From: a virus
DNA length: 60,101 nucleotides
Strand: one strand, 5' to 3'
IMG/VR virus record: IMGVR_UViG_3300044970_000208
Coordinates: 1-60,101 of that record
Part shown: piece by piece, positions 29,901 to 39,006 of the stretch
Position numbering within the stretch: the first letter of the stretch is position 1
Layout of the letters: the number at the start of each line of letters is the position of its first letter
Program-made: the position numbers and the translations under genes
Notes under the pieces: model-generated
What the model was told of the DNA's origin: nothing
The model's database searches: none
The model's input: the letters and a program-made list of their open reading frames with translations, nothing else

Positions 29901-32362
29901 TACGCAGCAATGAGTGTTGCAGCACCTGTGGCTTGCTGTGCAATACGAGTTGAACCCTGCATCAACAAAGCCTGCCCTGCCTCGTCACCATTACGAAGCA
30001 TGCTGACACCTCTAATCATGTCTGCTGCACCCATACCTGCGGTAAGGCCGGGGTTGTAATGTTTCCATGTCCACTTAGTGGCGTTGACAAGGAATCGTGC
30101 AAAAGGAAATACCACAGTGCTTACAGGTCGAGCAGCTTCAACGCCTTTAACAAACGCCAGTCCCAATCCTTCTGTGGGTGTCTTGCTGAATGTGAATTCA
30201 AGAGCATCGTCAACACCTTTACGCAAGATGTCGATGGGGATATTCTTACCCTGCGCCATTGTGTCCAGCATATCCAAACCAACTTGTCGCATGTGATAGT
30301 CAATCGACGAAGCAAACACAGCACGACGAATGTAGTTGTCCATCAACACAGCAGGTGTATTCAAGATACGCACAGGAGCAATCAAGTCAGTCTGCTTCAT
30401 CTCTTCAGCAGTCGCCAACATCTTGCTCATCAGCATTGGGTTGTTCTTCAGAGCTTCTTCAGTGATGTCCTTAGACAATTCTTGTTGACCGAGATAGAAC
30501 CATGTATCGACTGTGTCATCGATAGCGCCATGTATACCGCGACCAATGTCACCCTTAACAGGACTACCACGCATTTCACCAGCAAGCTTACGACCAGTGT
30601 TGAACAGCAAAGATTCAAGACCTTCTTCAACAGCACCGTATGTAGAGTTGACACCAACACCAAATGCGTTACGCATCACCGTAGCCATGTTGGTTGTCAT
30701 GGCTGTAATCATGTTGCGGTCAGCACGATCAATGTAACCTTTCAATGTTGCCAGTGCGCCAGTTGAGGGGTCTGGTTTACCCAACAAAGCGTCAACAGCT
30801 TTGGCTGATTCAGGGTCAACCTCTCGCATCTTATTGATCATGCGGCTGATGACAGACTTGCTTTGCAGAGTACGAGCAGCGTCACTGGTAGATACACCAT
30901 ACATTGCAGAAAACTTCTCAAGAGCGTCAGTGTCTAAGCCACCAGCTTCAAGACGTGTCAGGAAGTTTGGTAGGTCTGTGCCTGCATCCTCAAGCGATTG
31001 AGTAATGACGTTGTCAGGAAGACTGTCAAAGCTTTGCAGAGTACGTTGAACTGCTTCAAAGGTTTGCTCACCCGGTTTAGGTGACATGTCAGGAATCTGT
31101 TTCCAGATAGAAGCAGCAATCAAATCAGCTTGTTTGTCTAACGAGTTCTTCACCTGCATCTGTGCGATGGCAGTGGGAGCGCCTTGTTCATCAAGCAAGT
31201 CACCACCATCATAAATGTTAGTGGTTGTTACAGCTACGTTGTCTGCGTCCTTGTCACCAGTTAAAGTGTCAGGTTTCTTAGCGATGTCGAGTTGCTTCTT
31301 ACGAGCATCAAGAATCTCATTGAGAGTGAAGTCATTACCTTTGAGAAACTTGGTAGAGCCTTTAGCAGCCAGTGCTAATGGTCCCACTTCAACAGCCAAA
31401 CTCAGAGGCGCAGTGATTGCACCAGTCAATGCAGCTTCACCAATATCAATACCTTCAGCAACTTGCTTTTCAATCTGTTCAATCTGTGGCAGCACTTGTT
31501 GTTGTTGCTCTTCAGACAACTGAGGTAACAAAGTCCTCATCTCTTTAGCAGCAGCATCAGCAACAGACAACTCACGCTTCTGTCCATACACGTTGGACAA
31601 GACGTTGGTGGAGGTTTCTGTAGCCAGTGGAGCGCCAACACCGACAGCGCCTGTCTTAGACAACACAGCCTTCTTCAATCCTTCCTGTGTTGCTTTACGC
31701 ATCAAAGGACCAGTGACAACTTTACCAACACCGAGACTAGCCACCGTTGACGGAGCGCTAACAACACCAGCCATGTAGTCTGACACAGCCCTTAATGGGT
31801 TCTGACCACCCTTACTCAAGAAGCCAGCAGTCTTATCAAACAAAGCATAAGCTTCACCAGCCTTCAACACATCTGCTGGTTTGGAATTGTTGATCCAGTC
31901 TTGCTCAGTGAAGTAGTTGATTTCGTTGGTGTTGATGAATCGCATGTGACGAGCGAAACGATCAACATAAGCTGACGCAGATTCACCCGGTTTAGGTTGA
32001 CCAGTCTTACCGAAACGCAATGAAGCGTAGTCCTGAATCTTCTTCAAGTTCTCGGGATTGGTGTACAGTTGTTCAAACGGAATAGTTTCTGTCTTAGCAG
32101 CAGTCTTATCTGCTTCACGCTTTGTTTGCTGACGAGCCAGTGCAGCCTGAGAAGCCTCAAGAACATTGAAGCCTTGAGGCTGTGCAGGAGCAGGTGTTGG
32201 CGCAGCCTGTACAGTTGGTGCTTCCTGTTGAATAGGTTGTGAAGGTGGAATGGTCTGTGTGGGTTTAGGCAGCTTCTTCAAAGCCTCTGCCATTTGTTCC
32301 TTTGACATTCCGTCAGGAAACTCAACAGGACCAACACCAATAATGTCAACGATCTGAGCCAT
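26966..32362 (-). CDS. Giant internal virion/ejection protein, 1798 aa
   Basis: Largest gene and last of the leftward arm. N-terminal Pro/Gln-rich region, hydrophobic alanine-rich segments (about 190-340), a helical core with MTTNMATVMRNAFGVGVNST and FVKGVEAARPVSTVVFPFAR, a Pro/Ala linker with three AAPKAITPSAK-like repeats (33-bp DNA repeats at 28566-28655), and a C-terminal domain from about 1490 with LFHGQGVTEDVDTLKKSGFT...GAPSFTKDLNLGFRGTPFGG. This last part loosely resembles ADP-ribosyltransferases. Ends LAKGGLASRR. Size, position and composition suit a DNA-ejection protein carried in the capsid. Confidence 0.75.
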   Translation of the reverse strand: MAQIVDIIGVGPVEFPDGMSKEQMAEALKKLPKPTQTIPPSQPIQQEAPTVQAAPTPAPAQPQGFNVLEASQAALARQQTKREADKTAAKTETIPFEQLYTNPENLKKIQDYASLRFGKTGQPKPGESASAYVDRFARHMRFINTNEINYFTEQDWINNSKPADVLKAGEAYALFDKTAGFLSKGGQNPLRAVSDYMAGVVSAPSTVASLGVGKVVTGPLMRKATQEGLKKAVLSKTGAVGVGAPLATETSTNVLSNVYGQKRELSVADAAAKEMRTLLPQLSEEQQQQVLPQIEQIEKQVAEGIDIGEAALTGAITAPLSLAVEVGPLALAAKGSTKFLKGNDFTLNEILDARKKQLDIAKKPDTLTGDKDADNVAVTTTNIYDGGDLLDEQGAPTAIAQMQVKNSLDKQADLIAASIWKQIPDMSPKPGEQTFEAVQRTLQSFDSLPDNVITQSLEDAGTDLPNFLTRLEAGGLDTDALEKFSAMYGVSTSDAARTLQSKSVISRMINKMREVDPESAKAVDALLGKPDPSTGALATLKGYIDRADRNMITAMTTNMATVMRNAFGVGVNSTYGAVEEGLESLLFNTGRKLAGEMRGSPVKGDIGRGIHGAIDDTVDTWFYLGQQELSKDITEEALKNNPMLMSKMLATAEEMKQTDLIAPVRILNTPAVLMDNYIRRAVFASSIDYHMRQVGLDMLDTMAQGKNIPIDILRKGVDDALEFTFSKTPTEGLGLAFVKGVEAARPVSTVVFPFARFLVNATKWTWKHYNPGLTAGMGAADMIRGVSMLRNGDEAGQALLMQGSTRIAQQATGAATLIAAYKYREENQDTPWNIMKSDDGTTVDAKFLFPLNVPLALADFYYKTINGNPEDFKTKDLVEALTGFKAVGTQGQMVDVAREAASSISANFTGDESDEAALNKMSKSGAEFIGAWLGRATVPLNQFSDLISAFDRDEAMQRDIFVTQPGEKLGAGEIIGRSIQKGIPILKQALPEYQPATREKAAPRDTGPFKQMTGLALVPPKNEIETEIERLNIPYQSVFRTTGDKTVDSQARKFMAENIEAMLLPYLRSDEYKNASREGQFGELKNRLSQLQTQAKNIATLESIQDYYSREQVPPIEQKKFEALPPKVRKATTDLYKQQLGRSLTEDTDFRKFGIALQLAKTVQRAPLAVQDDKPGFAAGGVVAKEALKKTGKSTLLDETMNLLQQVRKDAGAPVEAPSPVMDQMANMLTKKPAPTKAAPKAITPSAKAAPKAITPSAKAAPKAITAPTAAPTEQAMPTPPAQAIEAPAPSKAFADEDYIMGEEAMLDLYTPAQLKSWKVANPEDYANTLHSFTGQAKGLKFSEMPPQPFAKKADESAESLVDEVEYDMDGNPVSVGGKAVVRKAEPVADEYGVDPKYLSGDVNSITGNVSVVARNKAVAAIKETREDSFFKLRNNDKFSSIDDDVLGVVLGDYRYSRGVELNPKDPSMLADVMKMAGQYQKRLETLREKYKDVPPVKLFHGQGVTEDVDTLKKSGFTDPSKRDEFFHSEMMVGAPSFTKDLNLGFRGTPFGGTKPQNYVVTEIPYADYVFNKINMAPEKYDRKDMNTILRAVTGAPGVVRPIGLPRAGFLETEDMMLEAEKLRVKGRDAKLRSGEKDVARVLETGGKGLSRATMKGEEEVVAEYMKLARTTPDPKEKMKLAYMSYTGIKDLMNSYLDMATATSTKSGLGQQYQAAINNFADYSGIQRQMREVADILDAGGAKQKAQNLYELTDKLKKFQQTEPAISKATDEAKRTKPLDEVRKFVPKLAKGGLASRR
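28566..28655. repeat. 33-bp tandem repeat, 2.7 copies
   Basis: Units begin at 28566, 28599 and 28632 (GTGATAGCCTTTGGTGCAGC...). The first two are nearly exact. They encode an Ala-Pro-Lys linker in the giant virion protein. Confidence 0.9.
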
Positions 32363-32365
32363 TAA

Positions 32366-33712
32366 TTATTCCCAAGAATTTGTATTAGGGTTCCATTTGA
32401 GTGCAGGCTTAGCGGCAACGGGTGGTGCAGCAGGCTTAGCAACAGGTGCGGTCCCACCACGAGGTGTTGCAATCGGAGCAGGTGCAGCAGCGGGTGTTGG
32501 TGTTGGTGTACCACCTCTACCAACTATTTCAGGCACAACAGGTTTAATTGCTTTACCAGCGTCATCGAACCTGATGCCAGCAGACATCATAGCGTTCTTA
32601 TGCATCTCGGAGCGAGGCGTTCCATCAGGCTTTGTCATCTCTTTAATGATGGCGTTAGCAGCAATGGCATCACCTCTGCGGAACAAATCACCTTGTGACA
32701 AGTCACGCAATGTCATTGTCACATTACCCTGTGCATCGGTGTTAGTGATGAGTTGACCCGGTGGAAGCTGTTGTTCAATTGTTGTGGCCCTTGTGCGAGT
32801 TGCAACCTGAATCAAGTTGGACTGTGAAATCTTATCAGCATCTGTCTTACCTTCAGAACCCGGTGCTTTCATCAAAGCTTGACGTTGACGCAACAAAGTT
32901 GTTGCTGTTGCAGCACCTTGCTTATCGCCAGCGGCTTGCTTCTGTTGAATCTCTGTAACCAAGTCAGATTGAATCTGTGATTCTGTTTTCTTTTCAACCT
33001 TACCAATTTCCTCAATGGTGTTGATACGGGCAAGTCTTTCGCTGGCAACGTTAACAGCTTTCGGGTCATTAGATTCTTTAGCATTTAGTAATTCAACTTG
33101 TGCTTGATCTTTAAGTTCTTTGAATCCTTTAGGTTCTTGCAACACACCCATGTCAAACGTAGCGCTACCAGTTGGTCGTGCAATTTTCTCGCTAGAGCGC
33201 AATTGCTCCAATGTCATACCCATACCACGGGCATACTTCTCCATATCCGTTTCCATCCGTTTCTTACCGATACCACGGAACAATGCACCAATAGGACTAC
33301 CAGTAGCTTCAGCGGGTTCAAGAGAAGCCTTAACCTTCTCTACGATTTCGGGCAAGATTGCGGCACGTTCAGCACCAAGCGCCTTAGATTCATTTCCCTT
33401 GATGACACGAATGTAGTTGTTTAAATCAACAGACGAAGGATTCTTTGTTTTCTTAATAGCTTCAAGCGCTACAGGATTGGCAAGCAACTCATTGACCTGT
33501 TCAGGTGTAGCGTTCTTCCACATTGTTTCAATGTATTGCTTCTCAACATTCATTTTGTTTGTAAGCTCACGATTGGCTTCAGCGTTTTCTTCATAACGCT
33601 TATACAAACCATTGAAGCTGGCTTTCGCCATCTGCTTAGCATCTTCTTCGGCCTGTTCAGCGCTGGTGACAAACTGTTTAGCAGCACCGCCAAAAAACGA
33701 CAATAAACTCAT
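32366..33712 (-). CDS. Internal virion protein, 448 aa
   Basis: MSLLSFFGGAAKQFVTSAEQ, then about 300 residues of charged helices (coiled-coil) and a Pro/Ala-rich C-terminal third ending KPALKWNPNTNSWE. Lies between the 166-aa and giant genes with 3-base spacing. Likely an internal core or ejection protein by context. Confidence 0.65.
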   Translation of the reverse strand: MSLLSFFGGAAKQFVTSAEQAEEDAKQMAKASFNGLYKRYEENAEANRELTNKMNVEKQYIETMWKNATPEQVNELLANPVALEAIKKTKNPSSVDLNNYIRVIKGNESKALGAERAAILPEIVEKVKASLEPAEATGSPIGALFRGIGKKRMETDMEKYARGMGMTLEQLRSSEKIARPTGSATFDMGVLQEPKGFKELKDQAQVELLNAKESNDPKAVNVASERLARINTIEEIGKVEKKTESQIQSDLVTEIQQKQAAGDKQGAATATTLLRQRQALMKAPGSEGKTDADKISQSNLIQVATRTRATTIEQQLPPGQLITNTDAQGNVTMTLRDLSQGDLFRRGDAIAANAIIKEMTKPDGTPRSEMHKNAMMSAGIRFDDAGKAIKPVVPEIVGRGGTPTPTPAAAPAPIATPRGGTAPVAKPAAPPVAAKPALKWNPNTNSWE

Positions 33713-34212
33713 TACATCACCTCTTTATTCTTACGCGCCATCAACCCTTTAGGCTGTGCCTCTTCCATCACAGGCTCAGCAGACTCAACAGGTTCTGACA
33801 CTTTCTTGGCAAACTCACGCAACACTCGTGGATGTACTGTTGTACCCTTCACCAAGTCTTCAGTGAACTTCACAGTCTTGATGTTGTTGAAGTCAGCAAT
33901 AGATTGCAACACTTCAATGATGACAGGCATAACCAAAATGCCAGCATCCAATGTGTGTCTACCTTTATGAACACCAGTGAGCATGAATGTCTCAGCAATG
34001 GTAGCCAAAGGAATCTCAGACTCCAACGCATCTAATATGTCATTAGCAGCTTCAGCTTGCCCAAGTGCATTGATGTAACTCTTAGCAACAGAAGAAACAT
34101 CTACAACTTTAGGTGCGTTCATCCAAGGACGACCCTTCGATGGAGCCGTCCAAGAGATGCCGGGTGGTGCGATGGAAATTACATCACCAACTTTGCTTTC
34201 ATTTTCGAGCAT
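33712..34212 (-). CDS. Virion-module protein, 166 aa
   Basis: MLENESKVGDVISIAPPGIS, then helical IALGQAEAANDILDALESEI-type sequence and a basic end (LMARKNKEVM). Start overlaps the end of the 71-aa gene; end overlaps the next start. Probably a minor structural or assembly factor; not recognised. Confidence 0.6.
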   Translation of the reverse strand: MLENESKVGDVISIAPPGISWTAPSKGRPWMNAPKVVDVSSVAKSYINALGQAEAANDILDALESEIPLATIAETFMLTGVHKGRHTLDAGILVMPVIIEVLQSIADFNNIKTVKFTEDLVKGTTVHPRVLREFAKKVSEPVESAEPVMEEAQPKGLMARKNKEVM

Positions 34213-34414
34213 TTAAAATTTCCTCTTTAGCTTCACGAATACCTTGAACAATATCGGCAATAGTCTGAAGTTGATCACGCTCTTTAGCAGCAGCGCCACC
34301 TTCACCAGTCGGTGACAACAAACCTTTACGAGACTTTTTAGGTTTGCTTTGTCGTTGACGTGAAGCAATGATAGCTTCGATTTTGTCGTAATAGGTTTTG
34401 ATGTGTTGTTGCAT
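34199..34414 (-). CDS. Small basic helical protein, 71 aa
   Basis: MQQHIKTYYDKIEAIIASRQ, basic patch RQSKPKKSRKGLLSPTGEGG, then a helix. Starts two bases after the 804-aa gene stop. Possibly a chaperone or assembly factor for the internal proteins. Confidence 0.6.
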   Translation of the reverse strand: MQQHIKTYYDKIEAIIASRQRQSKPKKSRKGLLSPTGEGGAAAKERDQLQTIADIVQGIREAKEEILNARK

Positions 34415-34415
34415 A

Positions 34416-36830
34416 TTAGTTCTCGTCGTCGTCAAACAAACCTACCAATGCACCCCAGACGTTGTCATTCTCCAGAAGCTTCAGTGCAGCAGCACCGAGA
34501 TTACCAGAAGCATTAGCAGAGGCTGTGGTCTTAGCGGCTTCAACACTAGAATTAGAAGTCAAAGTGGCTTTAGCAATTTCCGTCACCCTGTCCTTCTCAC
34601 TCTCACCAGTCTTCCAAGACATCTCTAACAAGTCTCGATAGGTCTGTGATACCTGAGCATAATTAGCAGCGGAAAGGTCTGTATAGTTTTTAGCATTAAC
34701 AGCATTAGCTGCGTTGATGGCAGCAGTGTTAGCAGTAGAAACATCAGCCAAGATTTTAGCATTGGCAACGTTAATCTGCGTAGTCATGTTAGCGTTAAAC
34801 TCTTGACGTTGATTAGCCGCCTGAGCATTGAACTTGGCAATCTCGTTACCCGCTGCCATGTTAGCGACAGAGATTTTGTTAGCTTCAGTGGCATTAAACT
34901 GATTAGCCGTAAGAGCCAGTGTAGCATTAACCTTTTCAACATCAATTGCATTTGTTGCATTTGTCAGCGAAGCAGCATTAGCAGCAGCAGCATCGGACAA
35001 AATGGATTGTGAAATTTGTTGACTCTTCACTACAGCCATTTGTTGCTGGTTGTCCAAGTTCTTCAAATCTGTAGCCAAGAAAGCCTGAGCATTCAACACA
35101 GCAGCCTGTTGACGATTGTTCAGATTGGTCATGTCCATCGAAGCAATGGTAGCTGCGTTGGCAATAGTTGTTTGCTGAGCAGCACTCAAGTTCGCAATAC
35201 CAATGTCCTTCATCAACTGTGAGTTATTCAGTGCGGCAGTTTGTGCAGCAGTGAATGTGGTGTTGAGGTTGTCCGAAATACGTGCAGCATTCAAGACAGC
35301 AGCTTGTTGCTTATTGTCCAATATCTTACCCTGACGAGCAGCTTCAATCTGAGCATTAGCCAAAGCCGCTTGCTGACGATTGGAAGCGTTGCTAATATCA
35401 ACTTGCACCTGCATAGAACTATTATGCAAAGCAGCTTGTTGTAAGTTATTCAGATTGATGTTTGCCATCTCAGCATAACGAGCAGCATTAACTACAGCAG
35501 CTTGTTGTTGGTTAGACAAATTCTGTCCCTGCAACGCAGCCCTAATCTGTGTATTAGCAAGCATTGTTTGTTGCATGTTAGACAGATTCTGGCTTTGAAG
35601 AGAAAACGAATTGGTAGCGTTAGTCAAACGAGCTTGTTGTTCGTTAGACAGATTTTGAAGTTGCAAACCCTGTTGAGCAGCAGCATTAGCCAATGACACC
35701 TGCTGACGGTTATTCAGATTCTGCATACCCATTTGCTGGAACACTTGAGCGTCCTGTGCAGCAATAGGTAAAGCGCTTTCCATAGCGGCTTGGAAGATGG
35801 CAGTAGCAGCCATAGAACTACCACCCAAACCACGAGAGGCCATAGCAGCATTAGCAGCGCGAATAGCACCAGCAGCCCAAGCAGGAGTAGCACCATCGTT
35901 GAAGCTCTTCATCAACTCTGTAAGCTGTCCTTGTACAGTGGATTGTGCATCAACATTACCCTGTGCAGCAGCAGCAAGAGTGCCGTCATCAACAGTGAAC
36001 TTATCAAGACGAGCAGCAACAACTGTAGCATCAGGTGCCAATCCTTCAGCAGTAATGGCTGTAGCCTGTGCCATATCTGCTTCAGCAATCTGTGCAGGTT
36101 TGACAAGTTCTTCAGCTTTCACAACACCTTGTGCTGCCTGTACAGCAGTAGGAGCAGCAGCTTGAGCAGCCTGTGCTGTTACAACAGGCATATCTGTTTG
36201 AGCAGTGACAAGTTCACCAGCCTCTGTAGTTCTAGTGCCAGCAACTACGGGAGCTACAAATTGACTACCTACTTGTTGTTGAGTAGCTAATGCTCCTTGA
36301 GAGACAGTGCCTTGTTGTGCAGTTACCTGTGCTTGTGGTGCAACAGTTCCTGTAGCAGCTTGTTGACCAGCTTGAGCAGCTTGGAGTTCTGCTGTAGTAT
36401 CTGTAGTTGTTGCGGTTGTTGTCTTGACAGGTGTGGGTGCAGCTACTTGGGTTGTAGTAGCCGCTGGTGCAGCAGCAGCCTGTGTAGCAGCACCAGCAGT
36501 TCCGGCTTGTGCAGTCATGCCGGGAGTAATATCGGTAGTGGCGGCTGTTACAACTGGTGCTGATGCGATGGTCGGAGTAACATTGGTTTCTGTTGTACCA
36601 CCAGCGAGTGCTGCAATTGGTGTAGTAGTAGTAACAACACCACCAGCTTGATAGTTCTTTACAAGCCCACCCTTCGCCATACGTGTAGCGAACTTGTCAG
36701 TGATAGCAGCATACTTCATACCCAATGCTGGTGAGCTATTGAGGAAGTCATCGAAGCCCTGCATAGGACCATCATAACCAAGCTTACGGGCTACGATTTC
36801 CTTTTGTTTTGCTGTAAAGTTTTCAGCCAT
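34416..36830 (-). CDS. Repeat-rich internal virion protein, 804 aa
   Basis: Residues about 53-66 contain MAKGGLVKNYQAGGVV. A long Ala/Thr/Gln low-complexity region follows. From about 373 to 640 there are twelve 22-residue repeats of the form NLNNRQQAALxNAxxxAxxxx; 22 residues equal two hendecads, predicting a long helical or coiled-coil rod. C-terminal helices end NDNVWGALVGLFDDDEN. Probably part of an ejection conduit or internal core. No homologue recognised with certainty. Confidence 0.7.
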   Translation of the reverse strand: MAENFTAKQKEIVARKLGYDGPMQGFDDFLNSSPALGMKYAAITDKFATRMAKGGLVKNYQAGGVVTTTTPIAALAGGTTETNVTPTIASAPVVTAATTDITPGMTAQAGTAGAATQAAAAPAATTTQVAAPTPVKTTTATTTDTTAELQAAQAGQQAATGTVAPQAQVTAQQGTVSQGALATQQQVGSQFVAPVVAGTRTTEAGELVTAQTDMPVVTAQAAQAAAPTAVQAAQGVVKAEELVKPAQIAEADMAQATAITAEGLAPDATVVAARLDKFTVDDGTLAAAAQGNVDAQSTVQGQLTELMKSFNDGATPAWAAGAIRAANAAMASRGLGGSSMAATAIFQAAMESALPIAAQDAQVFQQMGMQNLNNRQQVSLANAAAQQGLQLQNLSNEQQARLTNATNSFSLQSQNLSNMQQTMLANTQIRAALQGQNLSNQQQAAVVNAARYAEMANINLNNLQQAALHNSSMQVQVDISNASNRQQAALANAQIEAARQGKILDNKQQAAVLNAARISDNLNTTFTAAQTAALNNSQLMKDIGIANLSAAQQTTIANAATIASMDMTNLNNRQQAAVLNAQAFLATDLKNLDNQQQMAVVKSQQISQSILSDAAAANAASLTNATNAIDVEKVNATLALTANQFNATEANKISVANMAAGNEIAKFNAQAANQRQEFNANMTTQINVANAKILADVSTANTAAINAANAVNAKNYTDLSAANYAQVSQTYRDLLEMSWKTGESEKDRVTEIAKATLTSNSSVEAAKTTASANASGNLGAAALKLLENDNVWGALVGLFDDDEN

Positions 36831-36841
36831 GTTGTTTCCTA

Positions 36842-37306
36842 TTAAGCTACTAGACCGGGCAAATACACAGTTTTACCATCTCTCTTAACTGCTGTCATCA
36901 CTTGCTTCTTAAGATTGGTAGGATCATACGATACATGTACCCAACCACTGTCAGGCACACCGGGTGTATAAAACTCAAGTATCAACTGTGTGAATTGTAA
37001 CCGTTCTTTAATGTACTCAGCAAGCTCTGCGTTAGCAACACCGGGTATCTCAATGTCAGCAGCTTGTCCTTTGCAATGATCGCTGGTCTTGCTGCCACCA
37101 ATTGAAGCATTCACTTCCGGGCTTCGATAGCCGCTATTAACTTTGACACCTTTAGCGTAATGGTCACGTATAGGTTGCAACACATTAACAACCAGTAGTT
37201 GTAAAGCTGAGATGATTTCTTGAGTAGGTTCATTGTTGAGTCCTCTGCGTAATGCTGTTTCACTCTGTGTCAATTCGTTCAAGCTGAAGTTGGGTGACAG
37301 TTTCAT
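36842..37306 (-). CDS. M15-type endolysin (L-Ala-D-Glu/D,D-peptidase), 154 aa
   Basis: Peptidase M15 family: KVNSGYRSPEVNASIGGSKT, SDHCKGQAADIE with zinc ligands His77 and Asp84, and GWVHVSY with His124. Cleaves peptide cross-links of peptidoglycan for lysis. No signal peptide, so release depends on the holin-like gene just upstream, whose end overlaps its start by ATGA. Confidence 0.9.
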   Translation of the reverse strand: MKLSPNFSLNELTQSETALRRGLNNEPTQEIISALQLLVVNVLQPIRDHYAKGVKVNSGYRSPEVNASIGGSKTSDHCKGQAADIEIPGVANAELAEYIKERLQFTQLILEFYTPGVPDSGWVHVSYDPTNLKKQVMTAVKRDGKTVYLPGLVA

Positions 37307-37713
37307 TTCTTTGCTTTCATATCCATAATCTTCTCAAGAGTACGACCACCAAAATAGAACGACATAATCAACATACCCCACTGACCCAGTAGTTCAACAT
37401 AAGCTTGGTTGGTGTTATAGTCGAATGCGCTCATCATTGCAAAGGTTGAATATGCCAGCAAGATGAAAATGAGTGTCATAGGTCTGATGTTCTTGGACAA
37501 CCAAGAGTCACTACCCATGTCGGCCTTAAGACGATCAGTCAAGTTGTTCTGCTCAGTCTTATACAGATCGGTTTCATTAGCCATTTTAGCCAACTCACCG
37601 TCCTGTGCCATCTTCGCTAAGTCAAGCTGAGCCTTTGCTTTAGCTTCAGGGTCGGGAATAAGCTTGTCAATAAGTTTACCACCTACCTCAAGTAATGCTG
37701 TTAATGGAAACAT
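37303..37713 (-). CDS. Holin-like membrane protein, 136 aa
   Basis: N-terminal helical region (LIDKLIPDPEAKAKAQLDLA), then SWLSKNIRPMTLIFILLAYS with a transmembrane helix and a second hydrophobic segment GQWGMLIMSFYFGGRTLEKI. This RP(L/M)T...GRTxEK arrangement is that of phage holin_3TMs-type proteins. Coupled to the endolysin. Confidence 0.8.
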   Translation of the reverse strand: MFPLTALLEVGGKLIDKLIPDPEAKAKAQLDLAKMAQDGELAKMANETDLYKTEQNNLTDRLKADMGSDSWLSKNIRPMTLIFILLAYSTFAMMSAFDYNTNQAYVELLGQWGMLIMSFYFGGRTLEKIMDMKAKK

Positions 37714-37714
37714 A

Positions 37715-38332
37715 TCAGTTACCTCTCTTTGTCAACATAGCGCTGGCAATCTCCAGCATGAATTTTGTTTGTTCAATATTCTGTGGAGGCTCTGCCCAAC
37801 CTACAGTGATTTGACCTACAAACTTATAGCTATCTGGAGGGACGCTGACTCGACAAGTATAGGTCACACCCTTCTCCAAATACCACAGACCCACTTCAGA
37901 CTGTGCGTAGCGATAATCACCACAAGGTATTTCATTGGTCATCAACTTAACCACATCAGAGTTGTTAGATGCGTTTTGGCTAAACAGACCAACATCAATA
38001 TCTTCAATCGTTTTGTCCCTACCTTCTTTGGTGTATGCTCTGTACAGCGTTCTACTATTGAACAATGGATTGACTTTAAAAATTGCTACCACCGTAGCAC
38101 CTGTCTTATTCAACAACATTGAACTTGCATCATCTACTCTTGAAACATTTATCTCTGGTAGCTTCTTAGATTCTTTGTAGGCATCCCGCATAAACTCTTG
38201 GTTCTGCCAAAGAAAGTATCCTACAAACGCCACAATACCCATCACAAGAATTGCAAACAACTTAAAAGGTGAGTCTACATAACCAAGAACTTTGTCCAAG
38301 GTTGTATTGGTGTTTGGCTTTTCGTCACTCAT
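37715..38332 (-). CDS. Single-pass membrane protein, 205 aa
   Basis: Hydrophobic helix at about 27-45 (FAILVMGIVAFVGYFLW), then a soluble domain with two cysteines (NEIPCGDYRY; YTCRVSVPP). N-in, C-out topology is likely. Located in the lysis cassette, so a spanin-like or anti-holin role is possible, but no spanin family is recognised. ATG overlaps the upstream TGA. Confidence 0.6.
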   Translation of the reverse strand: MSDEKPNTNTTLDKVLGYVDSPFKLFAILVMGIVAFVGYFLWQNQEFMRDAYKESKKLPEINVSRVDDASSMLLNKTGATVVAIFKVNPLFNSRTLYRAYTKEGRDKTIEDIDVGLFSQNASNNSDVVKLMTNEIPCGDYRYAQSEVGLWYLEKGVTYTCRVSVPPDSYKFVGQITVGWAEPPQNIEQTKFMLEIASAMLTKRGN

Positions 38333-38775
38333 CACAAATGCTTCATGTAAAGTACAATGCCACCAACTAGCAGCCCTGCCAAGATAATGACAGCCACACC
38401 AATAGCAATGTATTCGGCTATGTCTTCAAGCTGTTGTTTACGCCTTAGTGCTTCACGAGCAGCAGCTTCTTTAGCTTCTCTTCGTTGCCTTGCTGCTTGG
38501 GCTTGGAACTTCAACCAGTCATTCCACATACCCGGTCTACCAGCATACACCATGCGCTCACGCAGTTCTTCTTCCTGTTGACGAAGCTGATCCAGCGCCA
38601 TGAATTCTTCAAGGTCTGAACCTCCACCTTTCTTGGTAGCGTTCTCCTGAAGCTTGGCCTTATTGTCAAAGTAGTCAAAGACCCGAGAGCCAAGCGCAGA
38701 CAACTCTTTACCATTGGCTAAAGCACCTTTGATTACAGCAAAGGCTGCATTGGCTGCTGCAATTTCGGCAATCAT
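38332..38775 (-). CDS. Membrane-anchored coiled-coil protein, 147 aa
   Basis: Ala-rich N-terminal helix, long charged helix (LRQQEEELRERMV; QRREAKEAAAREALRRKQQL) and a C-terminal transmembrane segment IAIGVAVIILAGLLVGGIVL. Architecture like a minor virion or lysis protein; position between two membrane genes suggests the lysis cassette. Overlaps both neighbours. Confidence 0.6.
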   Translation of the reverse strand: MIAEIAAANAAFAVIKGALANGKELSALGSRVFDYFDNKAKLQENATKKGGGSDLEEFMALDQLRQQEEELRERMVYAGRPGMWNDWLKFQAQAARQRREAKEAAAREALRRKQQLEDIAEYIAIGVAVIILAGLLVGGIVLYMKHL

Positions 38776-38996
38776 CTATGGTTCCACCAAGTGATGACAC
38801 CCGCAACAATACCGACAATAAAGATGATTGGTTTAGCAGCCTTGGCAATCCATTCCAAAACAAGGAAGGCACCGGAGGCTGCTTCAAAGGCTTTGACAAC
38901 ACCATCGGTATTCTTGTCAATCCTATCTACTTTGGCTTCGACAGCAATGAGGCGATCATATATCTCTCGATGTGAGACTTCCACAGCGTCAGACAT
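38772..38996 (-). CDS. Small membrane protein, XhlA/holin-like, 74 aa
   Basis: Coiled-coil (HREIYDRLIAVEAKVDRIDK) then a transmembrane helix (PIIFIVGIVAGVITWWNHR). The layout matches hemolysin XhlA-type small phage membrane proteins or a second holin. Confidence 0.7.
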   Translation of the reverse strand: MSDAVEVSHREIYDRLIAVEAKVDRIDKNTDGVVKAFEAASGAFLVLEWIAKAAKPIIFIVGIVAGVITWWNHR

Positions 38997-39006
38997 GTGT
39001 TACCTT

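Noticed and set aside
35790-36290. Long plus-strand frames over the 804-aa gene
   Set aside because: Ser/Cys-rich shadows caused by the biased Ala/Gln codons of the minus-strand gene.
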